Positions 31,568-40,704 of a stretch of 64,000 nt of DNA are shown one piece after another (position 1 is the stretch's first letter; every line of letters starts with the position of its first letter). Origin of the DNA: Bradyrhizobium sp. SZCCHNS1050. Lineage in GTDB: Bacteria; Pseudomonadota; Alphaproteobacteria; Rhizobiales; Xanthobacteraceae. The stretch lies in the NCBI RefSeq assembly GCF_032484785.1, contig NZ_JAUETR010000002.1, forward strand, positions 620,001 through 684,000. Direction: 5' to 3'. The translations under genes and the position numbers were made by a program. The notes beneath the pieces were generated by a model. It worked only from the letters and a program-made list of their open reading frames with translations. It did no database searches and had not been told where the DNA came from.

Positions 31568-33631
31568 ATGGGTAAGCCGTTGAAATCAGCTGCAAAAGCC
31601 AAGGCCAAGGGCGTCACGGACCCGTTGGCGGCGTTCGCCGCCAAGGGCAAGGCTCCGGCCAAGCCAGCCGCCCGCTCGGCGAGTGCCGAGGGCGATTACA
31701 CTGCCCGTGACATCGAGGTCCTCGAGGGCCTGGAGCCGGTGCGGCGCCGCCCCGGCATGTATATCGGCGGCACCGACGAAAAGGCGCTGCACCACCTGTT
31801 TGCCGAGGTCATCGACAACTCGATGGACGAGGCGCTGGCCGGCCACGCCACCTTCATCGAGGTCGAGCTCGACGCCGAAGGCTTCCTCACCGTGACCGAC
31901 AACGGCCGCGGCATTCCTATCGATCCCCATCCCAAGTTTCCGAAGAAGTCGGCGCTCGAAATCATCATGTGCACGCTGCACGCGGGCGGCAAGTTCGACT
32001 CCAAGGTCTACGAGACCTCGGGCGGCCTGCACGGCGTCGGCATCTCCGTGGTGAACGCGCTGTCGACCCGGCTCGAGGTCGAGGTCGCTCGCAACCAGAA
32101 GCTCTACCGCATGGTGTTCGAACGCGGACATCCCAAGGGCAAGCTCGAGGAGGTCGGCAAGGTCGCCAACCGGCGCGGCACACGGGTGCGTTTCCAACCC
32201 GACCCGACCATCTTCGGCGCCAAGGCGACGTTCAAGCCGCAGCGCCTGTTCAAGATGGCGCGCTCGAAAGCCTATCTGTTCGGCGGCGTCGAGATCCGCT
32301 GGAAGTGCGATCCGTCGCTGCTGAAGGGCATCGAGGACGTCCAGGCCGAGGCGACGTTCCATTTCCCCGGCGGTCTGAAGGACTACCTGGCCGCAGCGAT
32401 CCATGCCGACACGCTGGTCCATCCGGATATCTTCGCCGGCAAGTCGGGCCGCACCGGTGGCCATGGCGGCTGCGAATGGGCGGTCGCCTGGACCGCCGAT
32501 GCCGACGGCTTCCTGTCCTCCTACTGCAACACGATTCCGACGCCGGACGGCGGCACGCACGAATCCGGCATCCGCAGCGCGCTTCTGCGCGGCCTGAAGG
32601 ACCACGCCGAGCGCGTCGGCCAGGGCAAGCGATCGGCCAACATCACCTCCGAGGACATCATGGCGGGCGCCGCCATCATGCTCTCGGTGTTCGTGCGCGA
32701 GCCGGAATTCCAGGGCCAGACCAAGGACCGCCTCGCCACGGCAGAGGCCCAGCGCATCGTCGAGCAGGCCGTCAAGGACCCGTTCGACCACTGGCTGTCC
32801 GGCAATCCGGTGCAGGCCAACCGGCTGCTCGATTTCGTCATCGAGCGCGCCGAGGAACGCATCCGCCGCCGGCAGGAGAAGGAGACGGCGCGCAAGACCG
32901 CGACCAAGAAGCTGCGCCTGCCCGGCAAGCTAGCCGACTGCACCGACGCCGGCACCGAAGGCTCCGAGCTGTTCATCGTCGAGGGCGATTCGGCCGGCGG
33001 CAGCGCCAAGCAGGCGCGCGACCGCAAGAAGCAGGCGGTGCTGCCGCTGCGCGGCAAGATCCTCAACGTCGCCTCCGCCGGCAAGGACAAGCTGACCGCC
33101 AACGCCCAGCTCGCCGATCTCGTGATGGCGATCGGCGCCGGCACCGGCACGTCGTATCGCGAGGAGGATCTGCGCTACCAGCGCATCATCATCATGACCG
33201 ATGCCGACGTCGACGGCGCCCACATCGCCTCGCTGCTGATTACCTTCTTCTACCGGCAGATGCGGCCGCTGATCGACGAGGGGCATCTCTACCTCGCCGT
33301 GCCGCCGCTCTACCGGCTCACCCATGGCAGCAAGACGTTCTACGCGCGCGACGATGCCCATCGGGACGAGCTCCTGAAGCGCGAGTTCAATGCCAACGCC
33401 AAGGTCGAGATCGGCCGCTTCAAAGGTCTCGGCGAGATGATGCCGGCCCAGCTCAAGGAAACCACCATGGATCCGGCCAAGCGCACCCTGCTGCGCGTGG
33501 TTCTGCTGGCCGAGGATCGCGACGGCACCGCCGACTCGGTCGAGCGGCTGATGGGGACCAAGGCAGAGGCCCGCTTCGCCTTCATTTCGGAAAAGGCCGA
33601 ATTCGCCAGCGACGAGCTGCTCGACGTCTAG
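31568..33631 (+). CDS. parE: DNA topoisomerase IV subunit B
   Basis: A 687-residue ATPase subunit of topoisomerase IV, which decatenates daughter chromosomes with ParC. The GHKL ATPase motifs are EVIDNSMDEAL, DNGRGIPIDPH and GGLHGVGISVVNALS. The TOPRIM domain shows FIVEGDSAGGSAKQARDRKKQ and DADVDGAHI; the C-terminus has GRFKGLGEMMP. The presence of ParE-type spacing and no GyrB insert favours ParE over GyrB. The first 45 residues are a Lys/Ala/Pro-rich extension (AAKAKAK, KGKAPAKPA) not needed for the core fold. The ATG at 31568 gives this head; the frame opens further upstream without support. Confidence 0.96.
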   Translation: MGKPLKSAAKAKAKGVTDPLAAFAAKGKAPAKPAARSASAEGDYTARDIEVLEGLEPVRRRPGMYIGGTDEKALHHLFAEVIDNSMDEALAGHATFIEVELDAEGFLTVTDNGRGIPIDPHPKFPKKSALEIIMCTLHAGGKFDSKVYETSGGLHGVGISVVNALSTRLEVEVARNQKLYRMVFERGHPKGKLEEVGKVANRRGTRVRFQPDPTIFGAKATFKPQRLFKMARSKAYLFGGVEIRWKCDPSLLKGIEDVQAEATFHFPGGLKDYLAAAIHADTLVHPDIFAGKSGRTGGHGGCEWAVAWTADADGFLSSYCNTIPTPDGGTHESGIRSALLRGLKDHAERVGQGKRSANITSEDIMAGAAIMLSVFVREPEFQGQTKDRLATAEAQRIVEQAVKDPFDHWLSGNPVQANRLLDFVIERAEERIRRRQEKETARKTATKKLRLPGKLADCTDAGTEGSELFIVEGDSAGGSAKQARDRKKQAVLPLRGKILNVASAGKDKLTANAQLADLVMAIGAGTGTSYREEDLRYQRIIIMTDADVDGAHIASLLITFFYRQMRPLIDEGHLYLAVPPLYRLTHGSKTFYARDDAHRDELLKREFNANAKVEIGRFKGLGEMMPAQLKETTMDPAKRTLLRVVLLAEDRDGTADSVERLMGTKAEARFAFISEKAEFASDELLDV

Positions 33632-33869
33632 CTTTTGACCCGATTTCACTCCTCGATTGCAGGTTCCATTAGCTCGCGCGAGCCTGCAATCGACCTTTCC
33701 AATCAGAGGGTTACGAGAATCCCGAGCATCCCGCAGCGCACTTTCCCCTCCGGTGTGCTCAACCTGCAACAGCTTTTGGGCACCAATCGGCTATAGTTCG
33801 GGCACATCTGGCGAGGGAATCGCCGCCGCAACCCGGCACCTGCGACACGACGATCTTGGGGAATTGGAT

Positions 33870-34643
33870 ATGAAGAAGTTTTTGCTTGCTGCCACTGCGC
33901 TGGTTGCGATCACGGGTGCCGCCTCAGCTGCTGATCTGGCGGCTCGCCCCTACGTGAAGGCTCCGATGATGCCGGTGGCGCCGAGCTGGACCGGCTTCTA
34001 CATCTTCGGTGGCGCCGGCGGCGGTATCTGGGATGCCGACTCGCACACCAACTTCAACGGCGTGCCGGTGACGATCGATCAGCGCGTCGGCGGCGACGGC
34101 TTCCTCGGCACGGTCGGTGCAGGCTATGACTGGCAGGTCAATCCGACCTGGGTCTTCGGCGTGTTCGCTGATGGCCAGTTCGGCAGCCTGCGTGGCACCT
34201 TGCAGGATCAGTTCGCTGCCCTGACCGGCCGCATCAAGATGGAAACCGCCTGGGCCGCTGGCGCCCGCGTCGGTTACCTGGTTGCGCCGAACGTGCTGTC
34301 ATACGTCAACGCGGGCTACTCCGGTTCGCACTGGTCGGGCACCGGCCTGACCACCCTCACCGGCGCGGCCTCCGGTTTCCACACCGACTCGTTCAACCGC
34401 AATGGCTGGTTCGTCGGCGGCGGCGTCGAGAACAACCTGAACATCTTCGGCATCTCGGCGCCGGGCTGGTTCATGAAGACCGAATATCGCGCTGCCTATT
34501 ACGACCGCAAGGACGTCGCGGTCCGCACCGACGTCGGCAACCTCGCAACGACCGACTCGGTCAGCTTCAAGCCGTGGGTGCAGACCATCAGCACCTCGCT
34601 GGTCTATCGCTTCAACTGGACCGGCCCGGCCGTCAAGTACTGA
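33870..34643 (+). CDS. porin-like outer membrane beta-barrel protein
   Basis: A 257-residue protein of the small OmpA/Omp25-like barrel family abundant in Rhizobiales. Signal peptide residues 1-20 (KKFLLAATALVAITGAASA) are followed by ADLAARPYVKAPMMP and WTGFYIFGGAGGGIWD, the usual start of the barrel, then alternating strands and a terminal aromatic strand SLVYRFNW before a short tail. It probably spans the outer membrane as an 8-stranded barrel. The ATG at 33870 gives the signal peptide; upstream in-frame starts were rejected. A strong intrinsic terminator follows 32 bases after the stop, so it is monocistronic and likely highly expressed. Confidence 0.9.
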   Translation: MKKFLLAATALVAITGAASAADLAARPYVKAPMMPVAPSWTGFYIFGGAGGGIWDADSHTNFNGVPVTIDQRVGGDGFLGTVGAGYDWQVNPTWVFGVFADGQFGSLRGTLQDQFAALTGRIKMETAWAAGARVGYLVAPNVLSYVNAGYSGSHWSGTGLTTLTGAASGFHTDSFNRNGWFVGGGVENNLNIFGISAPGWFMKTEYRAAYYDRKDVAVRTDVGNLATTDSVSFKPWVQTISTSLVYRFNWTGPAVKY

Positions 34644-34674
34644 GCAGACCGCACTCGGTCTTCGATAAATCTGC

Positions 34675-34705
34675 GAAAAGCCCCGGTTGATCCGGGGCTT
34701 TTTGT
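34675..34705 (+). terminator. strong intrinsic terminator of the porin-like gene
   Basis: AAAAGCCCCGG (34676-34686) and CCGGGGCTTTTT (from 34692) form an 11-bp stem with a 5-base loop and run straight into T residues. It is the clearest rho-independent terminator in the window. Confidence 0.92.
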
Positions 34706-34844
34706 TTTTGGCTCGGATATTGGCGGCTGGAGCCGCTGGTCATCTGCCGCGCCGGCCGCTAGCCTCCTCGTCACAAAACTTCACAAAAAAGACGGCAGCA
34801 GCGTTTCCGATGCTGTGACGCGGTCGACGAGGGAGGACATGGTC

Positions 34845-35030
34845 ATGCGGAAATTCCTGATGATCGGCGGCCTGCTTCTGCTCGCCATCGGCCTGCTCTG
34901 GGTCGGTCAGGGCACCGGGGTGGTGGCATGGCCGCGGACGAGCTTCATGATCAACCAGCTGCAATGGGCCGGCTATGGCGTCGGCATGGGTGCACTCGGC
35001 CTGGTGATGATCTGGCAGGGCACCTGCTGA
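34845..35030 (+). CDS. small two-helix membrane protein
   Basis: A 61-residue protein. GGGAGGA at 34831-34837 lies 7 bases before the ATG at 34845, which is preferred over an ATG at 34839 that is too close. Two hydrophobic helices are seen (about 3-24 and 39-58), separated by a short loop with WPRTSFMINQLQW. Similar small membrane proteins are, as I recall, common in Rhizobiales, but their function is unknown. The SDR gene starts 30 bases downstream on the same strand. Confidence 0.65.
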   Translation: MRKFLMIGGLLLLAIGLLWVGQGTGVVAWPRTSFMINQLQWAGYGVGMGALGLVMIWQGTC

Positions 35031-35060
35031 CGTCTGACAACAACGACATGGAGACACGAC

Positions 35061-35828
35061 ATGGCGGGCCGTTTCGACCTGAGTGGCAAGGTTGCGATCG
35101 TGACGGGAGGCAACGGCGGAATCGGCTTGGGGATGGCGCGCGGGCTTGCCGATGCCGGCGCCGACATTGCCGTGGTCGGCCGCAACGAAACCAAGTCACG
35201 GGCGGCGGTGGCTGATCTCGCCGGTCGCGGCGGCCGTGCCATCGCCGTCACAGCCGACGTCAGCGACAAGGACGACGTCGCCGCCATGGTCGCGCGCGTG
35301 ACCAGCGAGCTCGGTCGCATCGACATCCTCATCAACAATGCCGGCATGAGCATCCGCAAGCCGCCGCACGTGCTCGAGCTGGAGGAGTGGCAGCAGGTGA
35401 TCGACACCAATCTCACCAGCGCGTTCCTGTGCTCGAAGGCCGCCTACCCGGCCCTCAAGGCGAACGGCGGCGGCAAGATCATCAACATCGGCTCGATGCT
35501 GTCGATCTTCGGCGCCAGCTTCGCGCCGGCCTATGCGGCCAGCAAGGGCGGCATCGTGCAGTACACGCGCGCCTGTGCCTGCGCCTGGGCGCCCGACAAC
35601 ATCCAGGTCAACGCGATCTTGCCGGGCTGGATCGACACCGACCTGACGCGCGCGGCGCGCAGCCAGATCGACGGCCTGCACGACCGCGTGCTGGCGCGCA
35701 CGCCCGCGGCACGGTGGGGCGACATCGACGACTTCGCCGGCATCGCGACGTTCTTGAGCTCGCCGGCCTCGGACTTCGTCACCGGCACAGCCATTCCCGT
35801 CGATGGTGGCTATTCGATCATGGCCTAG
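35061..35828 (+). CDS. short-chain dehydrogenase/reductase
   Basis: A 255-residue classical SDR. TGGNGGIGLGMARGL (near residue 13) binds the nucleotide, NNAGMS is the structural NAG motif, and YAASKGG carries the catalytic Tyr and Lys, with an upstream NIGSMLS Ser. The C-terminus DGGYSIMA is typical. Such proteins reduce or oxidise hydroxyl/keto groups; the sequence resembles gluconate-5-dehydrogenase and 3-oxoacyl reductases, and the substrate is not resolvable. It is convergent with the caspase-like gene, the stops being 8 bases apart. Confidence 0.92.
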   Translation: MAGRFDLSGKVAIVTGGNGGIGLGMARGLADAGADIAVVGRNETKSRAAVADLAGRGGRAIAVTADVSDKDDVAAMVARVTSELGRIDILINNAGMSIRKPPHVLELEEWQQVIDTNLTSAFLCSKAAYPALKANGGGKIINIGSMLSIFGASFAPAYAASKGGIVQYTRACACAWAPDNIQVNAILPGWIDTDLTRAARSQIDGLHDRVLARTPAARWGDIDDFAGIATFLSSPASDFVTGTAIPVDGGYSIMA

Positions 35829-35836
35829 CCGAGGTC

Positions 35837-37336
35837 TCAGCGTCGAAAGCTCTTGATTTCGGAGACGCTGCCGTCGCGATAGGTCAACTCCACCGAGACG
35901 AACTTCGTCGCTGGCGGCAGCTTCAAATAGGGCGTGGCGTTGGAGGGAATCGCAATGGGATCGCGCATGTCGCAGCCGGGCATGTTGAGGACCTTGTCCG
36001 GCACCGCCGTGTCGATGCCGATGCGGACCTCGCGGATGGCGCAGCGATACGACATCAGGTGCGTGTAGTAGACCAGGAGACCGTTGAACTCGCGGAACGA
36101 CAGCCAGCTCGTCGCGGTCATGTCGAGGATCTTGCGCTGGTCATGCACCAGCGCGGCCTCCGGCTCGAAGCGGATCGGGAACGGTCCCTGCATCTCGCCC
36201 GATGCATCGACATAGCGGACCTGGATGGTGCCCGCGGGCGCATCCGACGGCAGCTGGATCGAGGGATTGGGCATGCGCTTGCGCGTGCGCGGATCGAGCA
36301 CGTCCATGAAGCCGGTCTCGCGAAACTCTCCTGCCTCACCCATGCGCCAGGAAATGCCGAGCGTCGGATCGGCGATCGAGAAGGTGACGGTCCAGCCGCC
36401 ATTGTGGCGCGAGAACATCGCAATCGGTGCGTTCAGGCTCTCGTTCGCCGGCGGAATGCGCGGCGCCGAGACGGGAGGCAGTGCCGCCAGCTTCTGCTGC
36501 GGCTCGGCCGGCTTGTCGGCTGCAGCCGGCCCCTTCGCCATGCCGTTGAGAAAGACATCGTCGACCATCTGGTCGAAATAGACCGGAATCTGCTTGTGCC
36601 GCACGGTCTCGGCGAGCTCGCTGACCAGCCGGCGGGTGCGTTGCGCCACCTGCACCAGATTGACGCCGGGCTGCGTCAGCTCCTTGGCGAAGGTGCGCGT
36701 GAACACCGAGTTTGGATTGACGTCATCGTTGGAGAGCCGGTCGAGCGCGGTCTGGCGCGGACCGGCCGAGAACACTGAGAATACGCCTTCCGGCAACTGC
36801 GTCATCGGCGCCAGGCCACCCCCGCCCGCCACCGCGCGCGTGCCCGAGCGTTCGAACGGATTGTTGCGGCAGGCGTCGAACACCAGGATCGAGGTGCGCG
36901 CCTTCTTGTTCTGCAGCCGCTCGATGACGCGGTCCGCGAGGATCGAGGCGTCGCGTACCAGCTCTTCCTGGCCTTCGGTGGCCGCGGGCACGTCGGTCGG
37001 CAACAGGAAGTTCTGACCGGCGATTTCGAAGCCGTGACCGGCATAGAAGAAGAACGCAGTGTCGCCCGGCTCGACGGCGTTGTCGAACGCCAGCAGTGTC
37101 TGGCTGAACTGCTGGCGATTGAGATTCTCCGCGACCATGACATTGAAGCCGAGTTGCTTCAGCGTGTCGCCCATCGTCCGCGCGTCGTTGACGGCCTTCT
37201 GCAGCTTCGGCACGAAGCGGTAGTCGTTGTTGCCGATCACGAGCGCAACGCGCTTCTCGGCACGCGCGGCGGCCGGCGCCAGAACCACTGCCAGCATCGC
37301 CAGCCCGCACGCCAGCCACGTCCGCATCGATCTCAT
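35837..37336 (-). CDS. secreted caspase-family (C14) protein
   Basis: A 499-residue protein with a signal peptide (residues 1-26, ending ARA), so periplasmic or exported. The caspase-like fold starts at KRVALVIGNNDY, with the catalytic dyad His101 in FYAGHGFE and Cys156 in LVFDACRNNPF. After the peptidase domain (about 28-270) there is a Pro/Ala linker and a roughly 200-residue beta-rich C-terminal region of no recognised family. Orthocaspases cut after basic residues; the substrate here is unknown. No partner gene is adjacent. The start may be three codons in, at the second Met. Confidence 0.87.
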   Translation of the reverse strand: MRSMRTWLACGLAMLAVVLAPAAARAEKRVALVIGNNDYRFVPKLQKAVNDARTMGDTLKQLGFNVMVAENLNRQQFSQTLLAFDNAVEPGDTAFFFYAGHGFEIAGQNFLLPTDVPAATEGQEELVRDASILADRVIERLQNKKARTSILVFDACRNNPFERSGTRAVAGGGGLAPMTQLPEGVFSVFSAGPRQTALDRLSNDDVNPNSVFTRTFAKELTQPGVNLVQVAQRTRRLVSELAETVRHKQIPVYFDQMVDDVFLNGMAKGPAAADKPAEPQQKLAALPPVSAPRIPPANESLNAPIAMFSRHNGGWTVTFSIADPTLGISWRMGEAGEFRETGFMDVLDPRTRKRMPNPSIQLPSDAPAGTIQVRYVDASGEMQGPFPIRFEPEAALVHDQRKILDMTATSWLSFREFNGLLVYYTHLMSYRCAIREVRIGIDTAVPDKVLNMPGCDMRDPIAIPSNATPYLKLPPATKFVSVELTYRDGSVSEIKSFRR

Positions 37337-37596
37337 CGTTCGTCCCTGCCCTCATCGCGTGGGCTGCCGCCCTCGGATAGTCGACGGCACCGCGCCACCG
37401 GTTCATGCCCGGCGGCACACGCGGCTGCTCCCCCTGCCGAACACACGCCGCAATTCCGTCGACAATTCGACCAGAGCGTTTTCCGCGACCGGCCGTAGGA
37501 AGCTTCGGAGCACCCGAATACGACAGCTCGACGACAGGTTGCCTGCAAATAATGCAAAAACATTAAGCTTTTTCGGTACTTCGCTCCCCTCTTCCA
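37337..37596. other. upstream part of the divergent gap between the caspase-like and helicase genes
   Basis: Part of a 481-bp gap with no supportable gene. The stretch near 37545-37580 is AT-rich and likely contains the caspase-gene promoter. No dyad or repeat was noticed. Confidence 0.35.
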
Positions 37597-37624
37597 TTGA
37601 CTTTGCAGAATTCGCCCCTATCTT
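37597..37624 (+). promoter_or_regulatory. candidate sigma-70 promoter for the DEAD-box helicase gene
   Basis: TTGACT (37597-37602) and TATCTT (37619-37624) are 16 bases apart, close to housekeeping promoter consensus. The helicase ATG is at 37818, so a leader of about 185 bases would result, long enough for regulation. GAGG at 37810-37813 is the ribosome-binding site. Confidence 0.35.
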
Positions 37625-37817
37625 CCGGAGCAGCGCGGCCGGATCGCATCCGATTCCTGAGAGATTGACCGCGGGTCGGCGTTAGTCAGAAAACCCCCAG
37701 CTTCGTTAGAGCATGCCGTTTCGGGGTTGAGCGCGACCACAGCCTTTTACCCTCGATTCCTAACGGCGGCGTCGAATAGAGGCCCCGTCGCCTATCGGCG
37801 CGTGACATAGAGGCTCG

Positions 37818-39275
37818 ATGTCTTTTTCCAATCTCGGCTTGTCCGACAAGGTGTTGGCTGCAGTTGCGGCCACTGGTTACACCACCCCGACCCCCATTCA
37901 GGAACAGGCGATTCCTCATGTGCTGGCGCGCCGCGACGTGCTCGGCATCGCCCAGACCGGCACCGGCAAGACCGCCGCTTTCGTCCTGCCGATGCTCACG
38001 ATCCTTGAGAAGGGCCGCGCCCGCGCCCGAATGCCGCGCACCCTGATCCTGGAGCCGACCCGTGAGCTGGCCGCCCAGGTCAAAGAGAACTTCGATCGCT
38101 ACGGCGCCGGACAGAAGCTCAACGTCGCCCTGTTGATCGGTGGCGTCTCCTTCGGCGACCAGGACGCCAAGCTGACCCGCGGGGTCGACGTGCTGATCGC
38201 CACGCCAGGCCGACTGCTCGATCATACGGAACGCGGCGGATTGCTGCTCACGGGCGTGGAGCTTCTGGTCATCGACGAAGCCGACCGCATGCTCGACATG
38301 GGCTTCATCCCCGACATCGAGCGCATCTGCAAGCTCGTCCCCTTCACCCGCCAGACCCTGTTCTTCACCGCGACCATGCCGCCGGAAATCCGGCGCATCA
38401 CCGAAACCTTCCTGCACAACCCGCAGAAGGTCGAGGTCTCCAAGCCGGCCACGACCGCCGTCACCGTGACCCAGTTGCAGGTCCCGTCCGGACGCGAGGC
38501 GCATCAGAAGCGCGAGGTGCTGCGCAGGCTGTTGCGGAACGCCAAGGATCTCAACAACGCGATCATCTTCTGCAACCGCAAGCGCGACGTCGCCATCGTT
38601 CACAAGTCGCTGCAGAAGCACGGCTTCAGTGTTGGCGCCCTGCACGGCGACATGGACCAGTCGGCCCGCACCGCGGCGCTCGATCAATTCCGCAAGGGCG
38701 AACTGCCCTTGCTCGTCGCCTCCGACGTCGCCGCACGCGGCCTCGACATTCCCGAAGTCAGCCACGTCTTCAATTTCGACGTGCCGCATCATTCCGACGA
38801 CTACGTTCACCGCATTGGCCGTACCGGCCGCGCCGGACGGACCGGCACGGCAATCTCGATCGTGGCCCCGGCCGACCAGAAGTCGATGGTCGCCATCGAG
38901 AAGCTGATCGGACAGGGCATTCCGACGATCGAGGGTGACTACGAAGTGCAGGAGTCCTCGGGCGACGAGGATACGCGTGAGCGACGTCCGCGTGACGCCG
39001 CGCGTCGCGGCAGCCGCGGCAAGGCCCGGGAGCGCGATGCGGCCCCGCGCGAGCGTGATCCAGCCCCGCGGGAGCGCGAGCCGCGCGCGGCAGCTCCGCG
39101 CGCCGCACAGGCAAATTCTCCGCGGCCTGCGCCGAGCGCTCGCAAGGAACAGCCTCGCAACGAACAGCCTCGCAATGAAGCGCGGCGGCCGCGGCGCGAC
39201 CACGACAACGAGCCCGCCGATCACTCACATCTGCCCGCCTTCCTGCTTCGCCCGGTGCGGGCACCGCTTCCCTGA
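37818..39275 (+). CDS. DEAD-box RNA helicase, RhlE type
   Basis: A 485-residue ATP-dependent RNA helicase. Motifs in order: the Q-motif region TPTPIQEQAI, AQTGTGKT (I), PTRELA (Ia), TPGRLLDH (Ib), IDEADRMLDMGF (II), TATMP (III) and HRIGRTGRAGRTG (VI). Residues from about 385 form a highly Arg/Ala/Pro-rich tail with repeated RERD/PRERE units, likely disordered and RNA-binding. RhlE-type helicases work in ribosome assembly, RNA decay and cold adaptation. A possible long 5' leader is noted upstream. Confidence 0.93.
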   Translation: MSFSNLGLSDKVLAAVAATGYTTPTPIQEQAIPHVLARRDVLGIAQTGTGKTAAFVLPMLTILEKGRARARMPRTLILEPTRELAAQVKENFDRYGAGQKLNVALLIGGVSFGDQDAKLTRGVDVLIATPGRLLDHTERGGLLLTGVELLVIDEADRMLDMGFIPDIERICKLVPFTRQTLFFTATMPPEIRRITETFLHNPQKVEVSKPATTAVTVTQLQVPSGREAHQKREVLRRLLRNAKDLNNAIIFCNRKRDVAIVHKSLQKHGFSVGALHGDMDQSARTAALDQFRKGELPLLVASDVAARGLDIPEVSHVFNFDVPHHSDDYVHRIGRTGRAGRTGTAISIVAPADQKSMVAIEKLIGQGIPTIEGDYEVQESSGDEDTRERRPRDAARRGSRGKARERDAAPRERDPAPREREPRAAAPRAAQANSPRPAPSARKEQPRNEQPRNEARRPRRDHDNEPADHSHLPAFLLRPVRAPLP

Positions 39276-39602
39276 GCGCGGGCACAAGATTCCGGGCTGC
39301 CCCCCCATGTGGTCGCCCGGAACATCAGCCGCTGCATTCGTAGACCTGACTTAAGTCGACAGCGCTGAGCTCTCGGCGAGGCGTGCGTCGAGCGAACAGT
39401 TCCAGCCCGCGTCAGCAGTTTCTGGCAGCATCCTATGTAGCTCATTGAACATATGAGCTGCCGTTCCCGTATCCACGGCGCGGCGCATCCGGGACTCTAC
39501 GGCCGTATTTACCCCTGGTTCACAAACGTCCTTTAGCTTGGCCGGCATTGTTTATTTCATTGCTGTGACGACGACGGCGACGCGGGCGATTGGGGGGAAC
39601 CT
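39276..39602. other. intergenic region before the diguanylate cyclase
   Basis: About 327 bases with no gene. The centre is less GC-rich and presumably holds the promoter. A GGGGGA ribosome-binding site at about 39592-39597 precedes the GTG start at 39603. Confidence 0.35.
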
Positions 39603-40673
39603 GTGGTGGTCAATGCGCTTGACGAACACGAACGCACGATAGGCTTCGCCGAAGTCGCGCTCAGCCAGATCAGAACGCTCCGCCATTCGGCCAATCCGCG
39701 CAATTACGAGGTCTGGTACGTCTACGCGACGGGCTACAACGCACCGCTGAACGAGATCATCAACGAGACGCTTTCGCGCAACGGCAAGCTGTCGCAGTCC
39801 GATCTCGATCAGCTCTACGACTCCTACCTCGCGCAGCTCAAGACGTCGGATCGCATCGACAAGGTCGGCGCGCGCGTCGTCGGCGAGATCGACGACCTGG
39901 TGAACATGCTCACCGATGCTCTCGGCAGGACGGCGAGCTACGATGCGAGCCTCGCGGGCGCCGATCAACGACTCGCGTCGGCCACCAGCCGCGAGCAACT
40001 GGTCGACATCATCGAGGCGCTGGCCCATTCGACCAAGCAGATGCGCGAAACCAACCGGATCCTCGAAGAGCGGCTGACGCTGTCCAAGGACGAGATCAGC
40101 GGGCTGCAGCATAGCCTGGAGGTCATTCGGGCCGAGAGCCTGACCGATCCCCTCACCGGCCTCGGCAATCGCAAATATTTCGACCGAATGATCGAGACGA
40201 CGGTGCAGTCGGGGCTCGCGACCGAGCAGCCGCTGTCGCTGTTGATGTTCGACATCGACCACTTCAAGTCCTTCAACGATTCCTACGGACATCTCACCGG
40301 AGACCAGGTGCTGCGCCTGGTCGGGATGACCCTGAAGCACGCCATCAAGGGCCAGGATATCGCAGCGCGCTACGGCGGCGAGGAGTTCGCCGTCGTGCTG
40401 CCCAACACCTCGCTACAGCACGCGCTGACGGTGGCCGATCACATCCGCCGCGCCGTCACGGCAAAGGAGCTCAAGAAGAAATCGACGGGAGAGATTCTCG
40501 GACGTGTGACCATCTCGGTCGGCGTATCCGTGCTGCGGGCCGGCGATGACACCGACGCCCTGATCGAGCGCGCGGACGCCTGCCTCTATGCCGCCAAGCG
40601 CAACGGCCGCAACAAGGTGGTATGCGAGAACGATCCCGAATACGCGACGACGACGCGAGGTCGGGTCGCCTGA
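39603..40673 (+). CDS. diguanylate cyclase (GGDEF domain)
   Basis: A 356-residue cytoplasmic protein making cyclic di-GMP from GTP. It starts with GTG. Residues 1-175 are helical, with no membrane segment or recognised sensor domain, and contain a coiled-coil leading into DPLTGLGNRKYFD. The active-site loop is RYGGEEF (about residues 257-263), the functional GGEEF form. The position of the inhibitory RxxD site reads KGQD, so product inhibition through the canonical I-site is probably absent. The N-terminal part may be a dimerising sensor. A TfoX-like gene lies convergent just downstream. Confidence 0.92.
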   Translation: MVVNALDEHERTIGFAEVALSQIRTLRHSANPRNYEVWYVYATGYNAPLNEIINETLSRNGKLSQSDLDQLYDSYLAQLKTSDRIDKVGARVVGEIDDLVNMLTDALGRTASYDASLAGADQRLASATSREQLVDIIEALAHSTKQMRETNRILEERLTLSKDEISGLQHSLEVIRAESLTDPLTGLGNRKYFDRMIETTVQSGLATEQPLSLLMFDIDHFKSFNDSYGHLTGDQVLRLVGMTLKHAIKGQDIAARYGGEEFAVVLPNTSLQHALTVADHIRRAVTAKELKKKSTGEILGRVTISVGVSVLRAGDDTDALIERADACLYAAKRNGRNKVVCENDPEYATTTRGRVA

Positions 40674-40704
40674 CGGCAAGGTCGCCAGCGACGCATATGG
40701 AGCA

